A stretch of DNA of 64,000 nucleotides. It comes from SG8-41 sp036397875. Lineage in GTDB: Bacteria; Pseudomonadota; Gammaproteobacteria; Burkholderiales; SG8-41. Shown one piece after another: positions 1 through 10,820 of this stretch. The notes under the pieces were generated by a model, which was not told where the DNA came from, ran no database searches, and saw nothing but the letters and a program-made list of their open reading frames with translations. Location of the stretch: NCBI GenBank assembly GCA_036397875.1, contig DASWIC010000048.1, positions 15,757 through 79,756 of the forward strand. The letters are read 5' to 3'. Position 1 is the stretch's first letter. Every line of letters begins with the position of its first letter. The position numbers were made by a program, and so were the translations under genes.

Positions 1-2212
<2,212 letters not shown>

Positions 2213-2234
2213 CGCCGCCCCGGGGATTTGGCCC

Positions 2235-3311
2235 ATGAGCGACCTGCAGTTGAGCCTGCTCGTCATCGGCGCGGTGGTGGTCGGCGCCATCTATCTGTAC
2301 AACTGGCTGCAGGAGCGCAGCCTTCACCGCCGGCTGCAGCAGGCCTTCGGCGAGGGGCACGAGGATGTGCTGCTCAAGGGGCGGGGCGAGCCCGCTCTGC
2401 CCGAAGGCCGCGTCGAGCCGCAACTCGCGCCGGCGCGCCCTGCTCGGGCCAAGGGCGCGGTGGCCGATGACACGGCCGCGCCCCCGGCCGCCGCGGGTTT
2501 CGACGTGTTGCTCGACTACGTCGCGGAAATCAACGGCTCCACGCCGATCGCCGATGCCCTGATCGGGGAGCTTTCCAGCAAGATCGCGTCCTGCGGCAAG
2601 CCTGCGCGGATCACGGGATTCGAGCCACGGAGCGGCGCCTGGGAAGAGCTGGCGCGCGGCTCCGGGGGACGCTACACGAGACTGCGGCTGGGCTTGCAGC
2701 TCGTGAACCGTGGCGGCGCCGTGAACCCGGCCCACCTCGCCACCTTCTGCGATGCGATCAGGCAGTGCGCGGACCGGGTACCGGCCGAAGCGGTGTGTCC
2801 CGACACCCACGCGGCGTTCAAGGTCGCGCGCGAGCTCGATGCATTCTGCGCCAACGTCGACGTGGCCATCGGGTTCAATGTGGTCGCGCAGGAGGGCGCC
2901 GCCTTCGCCGGGACGCGGATCCGGGCGCTGGCCGAGGCTGCGGGACTCAAGCTCGAGCCCGACGGCATATTTCGCTATCGCAACGAGCAGCGGCACACGC
3001 TCTTCACGCTCGACAATCACGAGCCCGCGCCGTTTCTGCCCGAAAGCATCAAGGGCATTACCACCCGCGGTGTCACCCTGCTGCTCGACGTGCCGCGCGT
3101 CGCCCAGGGCGTCGAAGCGCTCGAGCTGATGCTCAAGATCGCGGGCGGCCTCGCCGTGGGGCTGGGGGGAAACCTGGTCGACGACAATCGCACGCTCCTG
3201 ACCGAGGCGGGCGCGACCCGAATCAAGGATCAGTTGCGGTCGATCCACGCCGCGATGGCGAAGCAGGGTGCCCCGGCTGGCGGCGCGCGCGCGCTGCGCC
3301 TGTTTTCCTGA
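2235..3311 (+). CDS. zipA: Cell division protein ZipA homolog
   Basis: Inner-membrane division protein that tethers the FtsZ ring to the membrane. The 358-residue product has an N-terminal transmembrane anchor (about residues 4-24), a charged and Pro/Ala-rich linker to about residue 90, and a C-terminal FtsZ-binding domain (about 210-340, including ITTRGVTLLLDVPR). It lies between smc and ligA; the stop is two bases before the ligA start, so the genes are likely co-transcribed. The start ATG is preceded by GGGGATTT at moderate spacing. Sequence divergence in the linker is normal for ZipA. Identification rests on topology, the C-terminal motif and the neighbours. Confidence 0.93.
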   Translation: MSDLQLSLLVIGAVVVGAIYLYNWLQERSLHRRLQQAFGEGHEDVLLKGRGEPALPEGRVEPQLAPARPARAKGAVADDTAAPPAAAGFDVLLDYVAEINGSTPIADALIGELSSKIASCGKPARITGFEPRSGAWEELARGSGGRYTRLRLGLQLVNRGGAVNPAHLATFCDAIRQCADRVPAEAVCPDTHAAFKVARELDAFCANVDVAIGFNVVAQEGAAFAGTRIRALAEAAGLKLEPDGIFRYRNEQRHTLFTLDNHEPAPFLPESIKGITTRGVTLLLDVPRVAQGVEALELMLKIAGGLAVGLGGNLVDDNRTLLTEAGATRIKDQLRSIHAAMAKQGAPAGGARALRLFS

Positions 3312-3313
3312 CG

Positions 3314-5347
3314 ATGGCGGTACCCCGGCCCGTCGCCGCGCGCGCGGCTCAGCTGCGGGAAACGATCGAGCGTGCCAATCACGAGTACTACGTGCTCGAC
3401 GCGCCGACCCTGCCGGACGCGGAGTACGACCGGCTGTTCCGGGAGCTGCAGGAGCTCGAGGGCCGCTACCCGGCGCTCGCAACGCCCGATTCGCCGAGCA
3501 TGCGGATTGGCGTTACCCCGCTCACTGAGTTTGCCCAGGTCGCGCACGCGACGCCGATGCTGTCGCTTGCCAACGCATTCGGCGAGCCCGAAGTCGAGGC
3601 GTTCGACCGGAGGGTGCGCGAGGGGCTCCAGGCGGACGGCGACGTGGATTATGCCGTCGAGCCCAAATTCGACGGCCTTGCCATCAGCCTGACCTATGAA
3701 CGCGGCCGATTTGTCCAAGGCGCGACCCGGGGCGACGGCCATACGGGAGAGGACGTCACCGTCAACCTGCGGACGGTGCGCGCGATACCGCTGCGTTTGA
3801 ACGGCGGCGGGGCGCCCGGCCTGCTGGAAGTGCGCGGGGAAGTGTTCATGCTCAAGCGGGATTTTGAGGCCTTGAACCGGGACCAGCGCCGCAGCGGCGG
3901 GAAGGAGTTCGCCAACCCGCGGAATGCCGCGGCGGGATCTCTCCGCCAGCTCGATTCGCGGGTCACCGCGTCGCGCCGCCTGACATTCTGTTGCTACGGA
4001 CTGGGCCGCTACTCGGGCGGACGTGTTCCGCGCGACCGTCACAGTCGCCAGCTGGATTATCTGGCGGCAGTGGGCTTCCCGGTCAGTGCACAGCGCCGCA
4101 TCGTGCGCGGGCTCGCGGGATTGCTCGACTATTATCGAGACATCGAGCGGCAACGCGCGGAGCTGCCCTTCGAGATCGACGGGGTAGTCTACAAGGTCGA
4201 TGATTTGCACTGGCAGGAACGCCTGGGCTACGTGTCGCGGGCGCCGCGCTTCGCCCTTGCGCACAAGTTTGCCGCCGAGGAAGAGATGACCCAGGTACTG
4301 GGCATCGACGTGCAGGTCGGCCGCACCGGCGCGCTGACGCCGGTGGCGCGGCTCGCGCCGGTATTCGTCGGCGGCGTCACGGTGACCAGCGCCACGTTGC
4401 ACAACGAGGATGAGGTCCGGCGCAAGGACGTCCGTGTCGGCGACACGGTAATCGTGCGGCGCGCCGGGGACGTGATTCCGGAAGTCGTGAGCGTGGTGCA
4501 GGAACGCCGGCCGGACGGCACTCGACCCTTCCACCTGCCGCAGGTCTGTCCGGTCTGCGGATCGCGCGTCGAGCGCATCGAGGACGAGGCGATCACGCGA
4601 TGCACGGCCGGCCTTTATTGCTCCGCGCAGCGCAAGCAGGCGTTGCTGCATTTCGCCTCCCGCCGCGCCATGGACATCGAGGGACTCGGCGAGAAGCTGG
4701 TGGACCAGCTGGTGGACCACGGCATTGTCAAGACGCCCGCCGATCTCTACCGGCTCGACCTGACGACGCTCTCCAACCTGGAACGCATGGGCGACAAGTC
4801 CGCGGCGAATCTGCTGGCCGCAATCGACAAGAGCCGGGAGACGACCCTGGAGCGCTTTGTCTTCGCTCTGGGCGTCCGTAACGTGGGGGAGGCGACCGCG
4901 CGTGACCTCGCCCGGCATTTCGGCAAGCTCGACGCGCTGATGGAGGCGGACGAGGCGGCGTTGCAGACGGTGCCCGACGTCGGGCCGGTGGTGGCGGCAG
5001 GCATCGCGCGTTTCTTTGAGGAGCCCCGAAACCGAGAAGTCGTGCAAGAATTACGTGCGCTCGGCGTGCGATGGAGCGAAAACAGGGCGGCGCGCGCGGC
5101 GGATCTTCCCCTTGCCGGGAAGTCGTTCGTGCTGACGGGGACGCTGCCGGGCATGACGCGAGACGAGGCGGCGGAGCGGATCGTGGCGCGGGGCGGCAGG
5201 GTCAGCGGCAGCGTGTCGAAGAAGACGAGTTACGTGGTGGCCGGGGCGGAGCCCGGCAGCAAGGCGAAAAAGGCCCGGGAGCTCGGCATTGCGGTGCTGG
5301 ACGAGAAGAAACTTGTGAAGCTGCTGGAAGGAAAGGTCAAGTCATGA
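3314..5347 (+). CDS. ligA: NAD-dependent DNA ligase
   Basis: Seals nicks during replication and repair using NAD+ as the adenylate donor. 677 residues, the normal LigA length. Visible: the adenylation domain with the active-site KFDG (K118), the OB domain, the four-cysteine zinc finger (CPVC and the CTAGLYC segment, about residues 412-437), helix-hairpin-helix repeats, and a C-terminal BRCT domain (about 600-677, containing GKSFVLTGTLPGMTR). The ATG at 3314 follows the zipA stop after two bases and gives the family start; a longer open frame upstream is only overlap with zipA. The stop overlaps the galU start (ATGA). Confidence 0.98.
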   Translation: MAVPRPVAARAAQLRETIERANHEYYVLDAPTLPDAEYDRLFRELQELEGRYPALATPDSPSMRIGVTPLTEFAQVAHATPMLSLANAFGEPEVEAFDRRVREGLQADGDVDYAVEPKFDGLAISLTYERGRFVQGATRGDGHTGEDVTVNLRTVRAIPLRLNGGGAPGLLEVRGEVFMLKRDFEALNRDQRRSGGKEFANPRNAAAGSLRQLDSRVTASRRLTFCCYGLGRYSGGRVPRDRHSRQLDYLAAVGFPVSAQRRIVRGLAGLLDYYRDIERQRAELPFEIDGVVYKVDDLHWQERLGYVSRAPRFALAHKFAAEEEMTQVLGIDVQVGRTGALTPVARLAPVFVGGVTVTSATLHNEDEVRRKDVRVGDTVIVRRAGDVIPEVVSVVQERRPDGTRPFHLPQVCPVCGSRVERIEDEAITRCTAGLYCSAQRKQALLHFASRRAMDIEGLGEKLVDQLVDHGIVKTPADLYRLDLTTLSNLERMGDKSAANLLAAIDKSRETTLERFVFALGVRNVGEATARDLARHFGKLDALMEADEAALQTVPDVGPVVAAGIARFFEEPRNREVVQELRALGVRWSENRAARAADLPLAGKSFVLTGTLPGMTRDEAAERIVARGGRVSGSVSKKTSYVVAGAEPGSKAKKARELGIAVLDEKKLVKLLEGKVKS

Positions 5348-6216
5348 GAATTGCCAAGGCGGTATTCCCGGTGGCGGGCATGGGCACGCGCTTCCTGCCC
5401 GCGACCAAGGCGAGCCCCAAGGAGATGCTGCCGGTCGTGGACAAGCCGCTGATCCAATACGCCGTGGAAGAGGCGGTGGCGGCCGGCATGACCGAGATGA
5501 TTTTCGTCACCGGGCGCGGCAAGCGCGCGATCGAGGACCACTTCGACAAGGCGTACGAGGTCGAATCCGAGCTCGCGGAGCGCGGGCGCAAGGACCTCCT
5601 GAAGATCGTGCAGAACATCCTTCCGCGCCGGGTAAGCTGCACCTACGTGCGCCAGGCGCAGGCGCTGGGGCTGGGTCACGCGGTGCTGTGCGCCCAGCCC
5701 GTGGTGGGGGAGAACCCGTTTGCGGTGGTGCTGGCCGACGACCTGATCGACGGCGATCCCCCGGCGCTCAAGCAGATGGCGCGCGTTTTCGAGCGCCACC
5801 ACTGCTCGGTCGTGGCGGTGGAAAACGTCGCGCGCGAGGAGACCCGGAGCTATGGCATCGTCGCCGTGCAGAGCAAGTCGCGCTCGCCCCACCGCATCAC
5901 GGGCATCGTCGAGAAGCCGGAGCCGCGGGACGCGCCTTCCACCCTCGGAGTGGTCGGCCGATATCTGCTTACGCCGCGCATCTTTTCCCATTTGCGCCGG
6001 GTGAAACCGGGCTCCGGTGGTGAAATCCAGCTCACGGACGGGATCGCCTCGTTGCTCCATGAGGAAAACGTGCTGGCCCACGAGTTCGAGGGCGTGCGCT
6101 TCGACTGCGGCACTAAGCTGGGCTATCTGAAAGCGAACATCGAGCTGGCGCTGAGGCACCCGGAAGTGGGCGCGGAGTTCAGGCGCTACCTGCGCGGGCG
6201 TGGAGCGTGGAAGTAG
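5344..6216 (+). CDS. galU: UTP--glucose-1-phosphate uridylyltransferase
   Basis: Makes UDP-glucose from UTP and glucose-1-phosphate for surface polysaccharides and galactose metabolism. 290 residues, typical for bacterial GalU. The nucleotide-binding N-terminus GMGTRFLPATKASPKEMLP (residues 11-29) carries the conserved Arg and Lys, and the uridine/sugar pocket motifs follow, including GLGHAVLCA and VEKPEP. The ATG overlaps the ligA stop codon (ATGA), and a GGAAGGAAAGG purine stretch lies just upstream, so translation is probably coupled to ligA. Cytoplasmic. Confidence 0.97.
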   Translation: MRIAKAVFPVAGMGTRFLPATKASPKEMLPVVDKPLIQYAVEEAVAAGMTEMIFVTGRGKRAIEDHFDKAYEVESELAERGRKDLLKIVQNILPRRVSCTYVRQAQALGLGHAVLCAQPVVGENPFAVVLADDLIDGDPPALKQMARVFERHHCSVVAVENVAREETRSYGIVAVQSKSRSPHRITGIVEKPEPRDAPSTLGVVGRYLLTPRIFSHLRRVKPGSGGEIQLTDGIASLLHEENVLAHEFEGVRFDCGTKLGYLKANIELALRHPEVGAEFRRYLRGRGAWK

Positions 6217-6261
6217 GGCGCGCGAGCGATGAACGACCGCGTCGTCACTTTCACGGTTTGA

Positions 6262-6819
6262 GTGGTATTCCCCCCCGATAAAGCGCGGCGCACGCTTGAG
6301 ACCGCGGATCTCATGGTTTCCGCCACGGCGGTTTCCGCGGCGGTGGCGCGCGTGGCACGCGAGATCTCGGACGCGCTCGCCGGCAGTTTTCCGCTGGTGC
6401 TGTGCGTGATGCGGGGCGCCGTCGTCTTCGCCGGACAGCTGCTGCCGCAGTTGCGGTTTCCGCTCGAGTTCGATTATCTCGACCTGACGCGCTACGGCGA
6501 TGCGACCCGGGGCGGCGAGATCACCTGGCGCGTGACGCCCGCGGCCGCGGTCGCGGGGCGCACAGTGCTGGTGCTCGACGACATCCTCGACCACGGGAGC
6601 ACGCTCGTGGCGGTGCGCGAGAAGCTGCTGGCGGCGGGGGCGAGCCGCGTCTACTACGCGGTGCTGACCGAGAAGGACATCGGCCATGCGAAGCCGGTAC
6701 AGGCCGATTTCGTCGGGCTGCGCCTGCCCGACCGTTACGTGTTCGGGTGCGGCATGGACGTCGGCGGCGTGTGGCGCAACCTGCCCGAAATCTACGCCCT
6801 CAAGGACGGTAGCGAGTAA
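6262..6819 (+). CDS. Hypoxanthine-guanine phosphoribosyltransferase
   Basis: Salvages hypoxanthine and guanine to IMP and GMP with PRPP. 185 residues, typical of the betaproteobacterial family. The PRPP-binding signature is VLVLDDILDHGSTL (about residues 103-116), and the family tail FGCGMDVGGVWRNLPEIYALK is present. I chose the GTG at 6262 because the following MVFPPDKARRTLETADL matches the family N-terminus; the ATG at 6313 would cut off conserved residues. The GTG directly abuts the stop of a possible 10-codon mini-ORF (6229-6261), so coupling is conceivable. The next gene releases hypoxanthine, this enzyme's substrate (see findings). Confidence 0.92.
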   Translation: MVFPPDKARRTLETADLMVSATAVSAAVARVAREISDALAGSFPLVLCVMRGAVVFAGQLLPQLRFPLEFDYLDLTRYGDATRGGEITWRVTPAAAVAGRTVLVLDDILDHGSTLVAVREKLLAAGASRVYYAVLTEKDIGHAKPVQADFVGLRLPDRYVFGCGMDVGGVWRNLPEIYALKDGSE

Positions 6820-6835
6820 TGGGTAATACGCGATG
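6817..6835. repeat. Short copy of the TAATGGG heptamer element between hpt and mtiP
   Basis: TAATGGG TAATACG CGATG runs from the hpt stop codon (TAA 6817-6819) to the start codon of the next gene (ATG 6833). There are two 7-nt iterations and no inverted arm. It matches the elements at 34371 and 48192. Confidence 0.6.
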
Positions 6836-7579
6836 TTGGGAATCATCGGCGGCAGCGGTCTGAGCCAGCTCGAAAGCCTGGCGGTGAAGCGGCGCCGGTC
6901 CGTGCGCACCCCCTATGGAAAGCCCTCCGGCGCACTCGCCTTCGGAACCCTCCACGGCCGAAACGTGGTGTTCCTGCCGCGTCACGGTCCCGCGCATACC
7001 ATTCCCCCGCACGAAGTGAATTATTGCGCCAACATCTGGGCGCTTCATGCGCACGGCGTCAGGAACGTGGTGGCGGTAGCAGCGGTGGGCGGCATCCGCG
7101 CGGACCTCGGTCCGGGCGCGCTCGCCGTTCCCGATCAGATCATCGACTATACCCATGGCCGCCGCGCGACCTTCTTCAAGCGCGGGACCCGTCCGGTCAC
7201 GCACATCGACTTCACGCGCCCTTATTGCGAATCGATGCGCCAGCGGCTTCTGAAGGCCGCGCACGCGGCGGGGGAAACGGTGGCTGCGGAAGGCACTTAC
7301 GCCGCCACGCAGGGACCACGGCTCGAGACCGCGGCGGAAATCAGCCGCCTGGAGCGCGACGGAGCCCACTTCGTGGGCATGACCGGCATGCCGGAGGCCG
7401 CACTCGCGCGGGAAATCGGGCTCTGCTACGCGGTGATCGCGGTCGTTGTCAACCACGCGGCCGGACGCGGCGCGAGCGCGCGGGAAATCCGCCTCGAGGA
7501 TTTCCACCGGGTGCTGGAAAAATCCATGAAGCGCGTGTGCGCGATCCTCGAACAACTGGTGATGCTCGATGGCGATTAG
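6833..7579 (+). CDS. S-methyl-5'-thioinosine phosphorylase (MTAP/PNP family)
   Basis: Phosphorolysis of S-methyl-5'-thioinosine to hypoxanthine and 5-methylthioribose-1-phosphate in methionine/polyamine by-product salvage. 248 residues with the PNP/MTAP fold motifs: IIGGSGL at the phosphate site, RHGPAHTIPPHEVNY (residues 50-64), and the VGMTGMPEA base-binding segment (181-189). N207 in VVVNHAAGRG stands where adenosine-type MTAPs carry Asp, which in this family goes with 6-oxopurine (inosine-type) preference. That is why I prefer this call over MTAP; guanosine/inosine phosphorylase remains possible. It overlaps def by 11 bp. No clear Shine-Dalgarno; a heptamer repeat fills the gap to hpt. 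Confidence 0.85.
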   Translation: MLGIIGGSGLSQLESLAVKRRRSVRTPYGKPSGALAFGTLHGRNVVFLPRHGPAHTIPPHEVNYCANIWALHAHGVRNVVAVAAVGGIRADLGPGALAVPDQIIDYTHGRRATFFKRGTRPVTHIDFTRPYCESMRQRLLKAAHAAGETVAAEGTYAATQGPRLETAAEISRLERDGAHFVGMTGMPEAALAREIGLCYAVIAVVVNHAAGRGASAREIRLEDFHRVLEKSMKRVCAILEQLVMLDGD

Positions 7580-8102
7580 GACCGTACTGCGCATGGGGGA
7601 CCCGCGCCTGCTCGCACCGGCGCGGCCGGTGGAGCGCGTCGACACGCCGGAGCTCCACGCGTTGATCGCGGATATGGACGACACCATGAAGGCGCTCAAC
7701 GGGGCGGGACTGGCGGCGCCGCAAATCGGCGTGGGGCTGCAGGTGGCGATCTTCGGGGTGGAGTCGAATCCGCGCTATCCCGACGCCGATCCGGTCCCCT
7801 ACACCGTGCTGATCAACCCCGTGCTGGTGCCGATCGGATCGGAAATGGAGGAGGGGTGGGAGGGATGCCTGAGCGTTCCCGGCATGCGGGGGCTGGTCCC
7901 CCGCTACCGCAATCTGCGTTACCGGGGCCGCGACGCATACGGCCGCCCCATCGACCGCACGGTGACCGGTTTCCATGCCCGGGTCGTGCAGCACGAGTGC
8001 GACCACCTCGCGGGCATCCTTTATCCGATGCGCATTCGCGACCTGCGTAACTTCGGGTTCAACGAGGAATTGTTTCCCGGCCAGGACCTGCAGGACGAAT
8101 GA
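7569..8102 (+). CDS. def: Peptide deformylase
   Basis: Removes the N-formyl group from nascent proteins; metal-dependent hydrolase. 177 residues. All three class motifs are present: GAGLAAPQIG (45-54), EGCLS (98-102, metal ligand C100), and HECDHL (142-147, metal ligands H142 and H146 with catalytic E143 in the family numbering pattern). It overlaps the upstream phosphorylase by 11 bp and is the last gene of the rightward run, converging on glnD. Betaproteobacteria often carry a second def beside fmt; this one stands apart from fmt. Confidence 0.97.
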   Translation: MAIRTVLRMGDPRLLAPARPVERVDTPELHALIADMDDTMKALNGAGLAAPQIGVGLQVAIFGVESNPRYPDADPVPYTVLINPVLVPIGSEMEEGWEGCLSVPGMRGLVPRYRNLRYRGRDAYGRPIDRTVTGFHARVVQHECDHLAGILYPMRIRDLRNFGFNEELFPGQDLQDE

Positions 8103-8213
8103 AGTTTCCAGTTCCGAGTTGCGAGTTGGAAGCCCACATCGAGTGCGGTTACTCCTTGGCGGCAGTTGCCGCGCACGAAACAACTGGAAACTTGAAACTG
8201 GAAACTCAAAACT
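8103..8213. repeat. Inverted heptamer-iteration element between convergent def and glnD
   Basis: The left arm is four 7-mers of form AGTTNNN (8103-8130). The right arm is AACTGGA, AACTTGA, AACTGGA, AACTCAA, AACT (8182-8213). The arms are reverse complements in register (AGTTTCCAGTT against AACTGGAAACT), so a long imperfect hairpin can form. The spacer holds a small hairpin GCGGCA-GT-TGCCGC (8159-8172). It fills the whole convergent gap and could act as a bidirectional terminator. Confidence 0.75.
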
Positions 8214-8215
8214 GC

Positions 8216-10816
8216 CTACGTCTGCAGCTGCTCGACCAGGTCGCTTTCCAGCCGCACCACGTTCTTCGCGTTTTTCAGCGCCGCGCCGGTGATGATGAAA
8301 ACGTCCTCCGCGCGCGCGCCGAGCGTGTTGATCTTGGCGGTATGGAGATTGATGTCGTGGGCGGTCAGCACCCGGGCGATGCGCGAGAGCAGCCCGGGGC
8401 GGTCGCCCGCGATGATGGAGAGCACCGATGAGGTCCCTTTCTCGTCCGGCTGGATGTTGACCTCGGGCGAGATCGGAAAGTGCCGCAACTGGCGGGAAAG
8501 CCGCGGCTTGGTGAGCGGCGGCAGCGGCGCCTTCGTCCGCAAGCGCTCGGCGAGGTCGTGCTCGATCAACCCGATCACGTCGCGGTACTGCGGGCGGCGA
8601 TTGTTCGGATCCTGCACCTGGAAGCTGTCCAGCGCGTAGCCGTGGCGCGTGGTGTAGATCTTCGCCTCGAAGATGTCGTAGCTGATGCGCTCGAAGAAGC
8701 TGCAGATGCGCGCGAACAGCTCCTTCTGGTCGGGCACGTAGATCATGACCTGCAGGCCTTCGCCGGCCGGCGACAACCGCGCCTTGACCACCGGCTCCTG
8801 CGTCTGCACCCGGTAGTAGAGCAGCCGCGTGTGCCACGCGATTTCCTGGGGCTCGTGGCGCAGGAAATAGGTGTCCTCGAGCTGGGCCCACAGGTTCTGT
8901 TCGGCCGCCTCGGGAACCGCGTAGAGCCGCAGCTTGGCCCGGGCCTCGTCCTGGCGCGCCTGCAGGCTGCTCGCCAGCGAGAAGCGGTCTCCCGCGAGCA
9001 GGCGCTGCGTCCTCCAGAACAGGTCCTCGAGCAGTTTCGCCTTCCAGGCGTTCCATACCTTGGGGCTGGTGCCGCGAATATCGGCAACCGTGAGGAGATA
9101 GAGGGCGGAGAGATGGCGCTCGTTCCCGGCGCGCTGCGCGAAGGTCTGCACTACCGCCGGATCGGTGATGTCCCGCTTCTGGGCGGTCGACGACATCACC
9201 AGGTGGTTCTCGACCAGCCAGGCGACGAGCTCGACGTCCTCGCGCACGAGGCCGTGGTCACGGCAGAACTGCCGGGCGTCCACCGCGCCCAGCTCCGAGT
9301 GATTGCCTCCCCGCCCCTTGGCGATGTCGTGGAACAGGGCGGCCAGATAGAGCACCTCCGGCCGCTCGAAGTTGCTCATCAGCCGGCTGCACAGCGGAAA
9401 TTCGTGCGCGAGCTCCGGTATCGAGAAACGCCGCACGTTGCGCACTACGCGCAGGATGTGCTCGTCCACCGTATACACGTGGTAGAGGTCGTGCTGCATC
9501 TGGCCGACTATGCGTCCGAACGCGGGAAGGTAGCGGCCGAGCACTCCGTACTGGTTCATGCGCCGCAACGCGCGCTCCACCCGCGTCGGGCTGCGCAGGA
9601 GCTGCAGAAACTGCTGGCGGTTGCGCGGGTCCTTGCGGAATGCCGGGTTGATCAACCGGCGCGCCCGCCACAGCGCACGCAGGGTGGGGGCGCTCACGCC
9701 CTTCAGCTCGGGATGCTGCTGCAGGAGCGCAAAGCTCTCCAGTATCGCCGCCGGCTCGCGCTGGAACAGCCGTTCATCGCGCGCCGCCAGCAGCTCGTCG
9801 CGCGCGCCGAAGCGCCGGTTGATCGGGTGATAGTCCTTGTCGTGCGATGGCGTGATGCGCGCGTCCAGGTTCTGCAGCACGAACGTCGTGAGCTGCGCCA
9901 CTGTCTGCGCGGTCCGGTAGTAGCGTTGCATCAGCTGCTCGCTGGCGAGCCGGTGCGGGCGGTCGTGCAGCCCGAACTCGCGCGCGAGCGCGGTCTGGAA
10001 ATCGAACAAGAGGCGGTCCTCGCGCCGTCCCGCGAGGTAGTGCAGCCGGATGCGGAGCCACTGCAGGAACTGCTCGTTCTGATGGATTTCCCGCACCTCG
10101 GCGCGGGTGATCACGCCGCGGCGCGCGAGCTCGCCCCAGCTCTTGCCGATGCCGGCGGCGCGCGCGATCCAGAGCACGGTCTGGAGGTCGCGCAGGCCGC
10201 CCGCGCTTTCCTTGATGTTGGGCTCGAGATTGGTTTCGGCGTAGCGCATGTGCCGCTGCTGCTGCTCGAGCAGCTTTGCCTGCAGAAAAGCCGCGGGCTC
10301 GAGCGCATCGCGCACGCGCTTGGCAAATCGCGAAAACAGATCCCGTTTGCCCGCGAGCAGCCGCGCCTCGAGCAACGTGGTCTGCACGGTGACGTCCGCC
10401 GCGGCGAGCGCGATGCATTCGTCCATGGTGCGCACGCTGTGGCCGACCTCGATGCCGATGTCCCACAGGGTGCCGATCAGGTGCTCGATCTTGCGGGCGA
10501 GATCGGCGTCCGCCGGCCCCGACAGCAGGATCAGGAGATCGACGTCCGAGCAGGGGAAGAGCTGCGCGCGGCCGTATCCTCCCACCGCCGCCAGCGCGAC
10601 CTCGCGCGGCATCGCGTGGCTCGACCAGACTTCCCTCAGCTGGCGGTCGACCAGCGCCGCCTGGCGGCGCAGCATGTCCTTCGGGAACTTGCGCGACGCG
10701 AGCTCCTGGCGCAACTGCGCGCGCGAGACGGCAAGCTTCTGCTTCCAGTGTCCGGCGCGGGCATGCGCCGGGACGGCTGGAGCGGCAATCGCCATTGCCG
10801 TTTGGGGTTCAGTCAT
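8216..10816 (-). CDS. glnD: Bifunctional PII uridylyltransferase/uridylyl-removing enzyme
   Basis: Nitrogen sensor: uridylylates PII proteins when glutamine is low and removes UMP when it is high. 866 residues. Order: nucleotidyltransferase domain with GGYGRAQLFPCSDVDLLIL (about 94-112), the GlnD PII-uridylyltransferase linker (about 150-300), the HD hydrolase domain with LFHDIAKGRGGNH (about 487-500), and two C-terminal ACT domains for glutamine sensing (about 680-760 and 795-866). It starts four bases after the map stop, so map-glnD is an operon. The stop lies at the heptamer inverted repeat. A long antisense open frame over this gene is a GC-rich shadow. Confidence 0.98.
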   Translation of the reverse strand: MTEPQTAMAIAAPAVPAHARAGHWKQKLAVSRAQLRQELASRKFPKDMLRRQAALVDRQLREVWSSHAMPREVALAAVGGYGRAQLFPCSDVDLLILLSGPADADLARKIEHLIGTLWDIGIEVGHSVRTMDECIALAAADVTVQTTLLEARLLAGKRDLFSRFAKRVRDALEPAAFLQAKLLEQQQRHMRYAETNLEPNIKESAGGLRDLQTVLWIARAAGIGKSWGELARRGVITRAEVREIHQNEQFLQWLRIRLHYLAGRREDRLLFDFQTALAREFGLHDRPHRLASEQLMQRYYRTAQTVAQLTTFVLQNLDARITPSHDKDYHPINRRFGARDELLAARDERLFQREPAAILESFALLQQHPELKGVSAPTLRALWRARRLINPAFRKDPRNRQQFLQLLRSPTRVERALRRMNQYGVLGRYLPAFGRIVGQMQHDLYHVYTVDEHILRVVRNVRRFSIPELAHEFPLCSRLMSNFERPEVLYLAALFHDIAKGRGGNHSELGAVDARQFCRDHGLVREDVELVAWLVENHLVMSSTAQKRDITDPAVVQTFAQRAGNERHLSALYLLTVADIRGTSPKVWNAWKAKLLEDLFWRTQRLLAGDRFSLASSLQARQDEARAKLRLYAVPEAAEQNLWAQLEDTYFLRHEPQEIAWHTRLLYYRVQTQEPVVKARLSPAGEGLQVMIYVPDQKELFARICSFFERISYDIFEAKIYTTRHGYALDSFQVQDPNNRRPQYRDVIGLIEHDLAERLRTKAPLPPLTKPRLSRQLRHFPISPEVNIQPDEKGTSSVLSIIAGDRPGLLSRIARVLTAHDINLHTAKINTLGARAEDVFIITGAALKNAKNVVRLESDLVEQLQT

Positions 10817-10820
10817 GGCC

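Noticed and set aside
3230..5047. 605-codon minus-strand frame opposite ligA
   Set aside because: Shadow of ligA; no domain, no ribosome binding site, and the plus-strand protein is complete.
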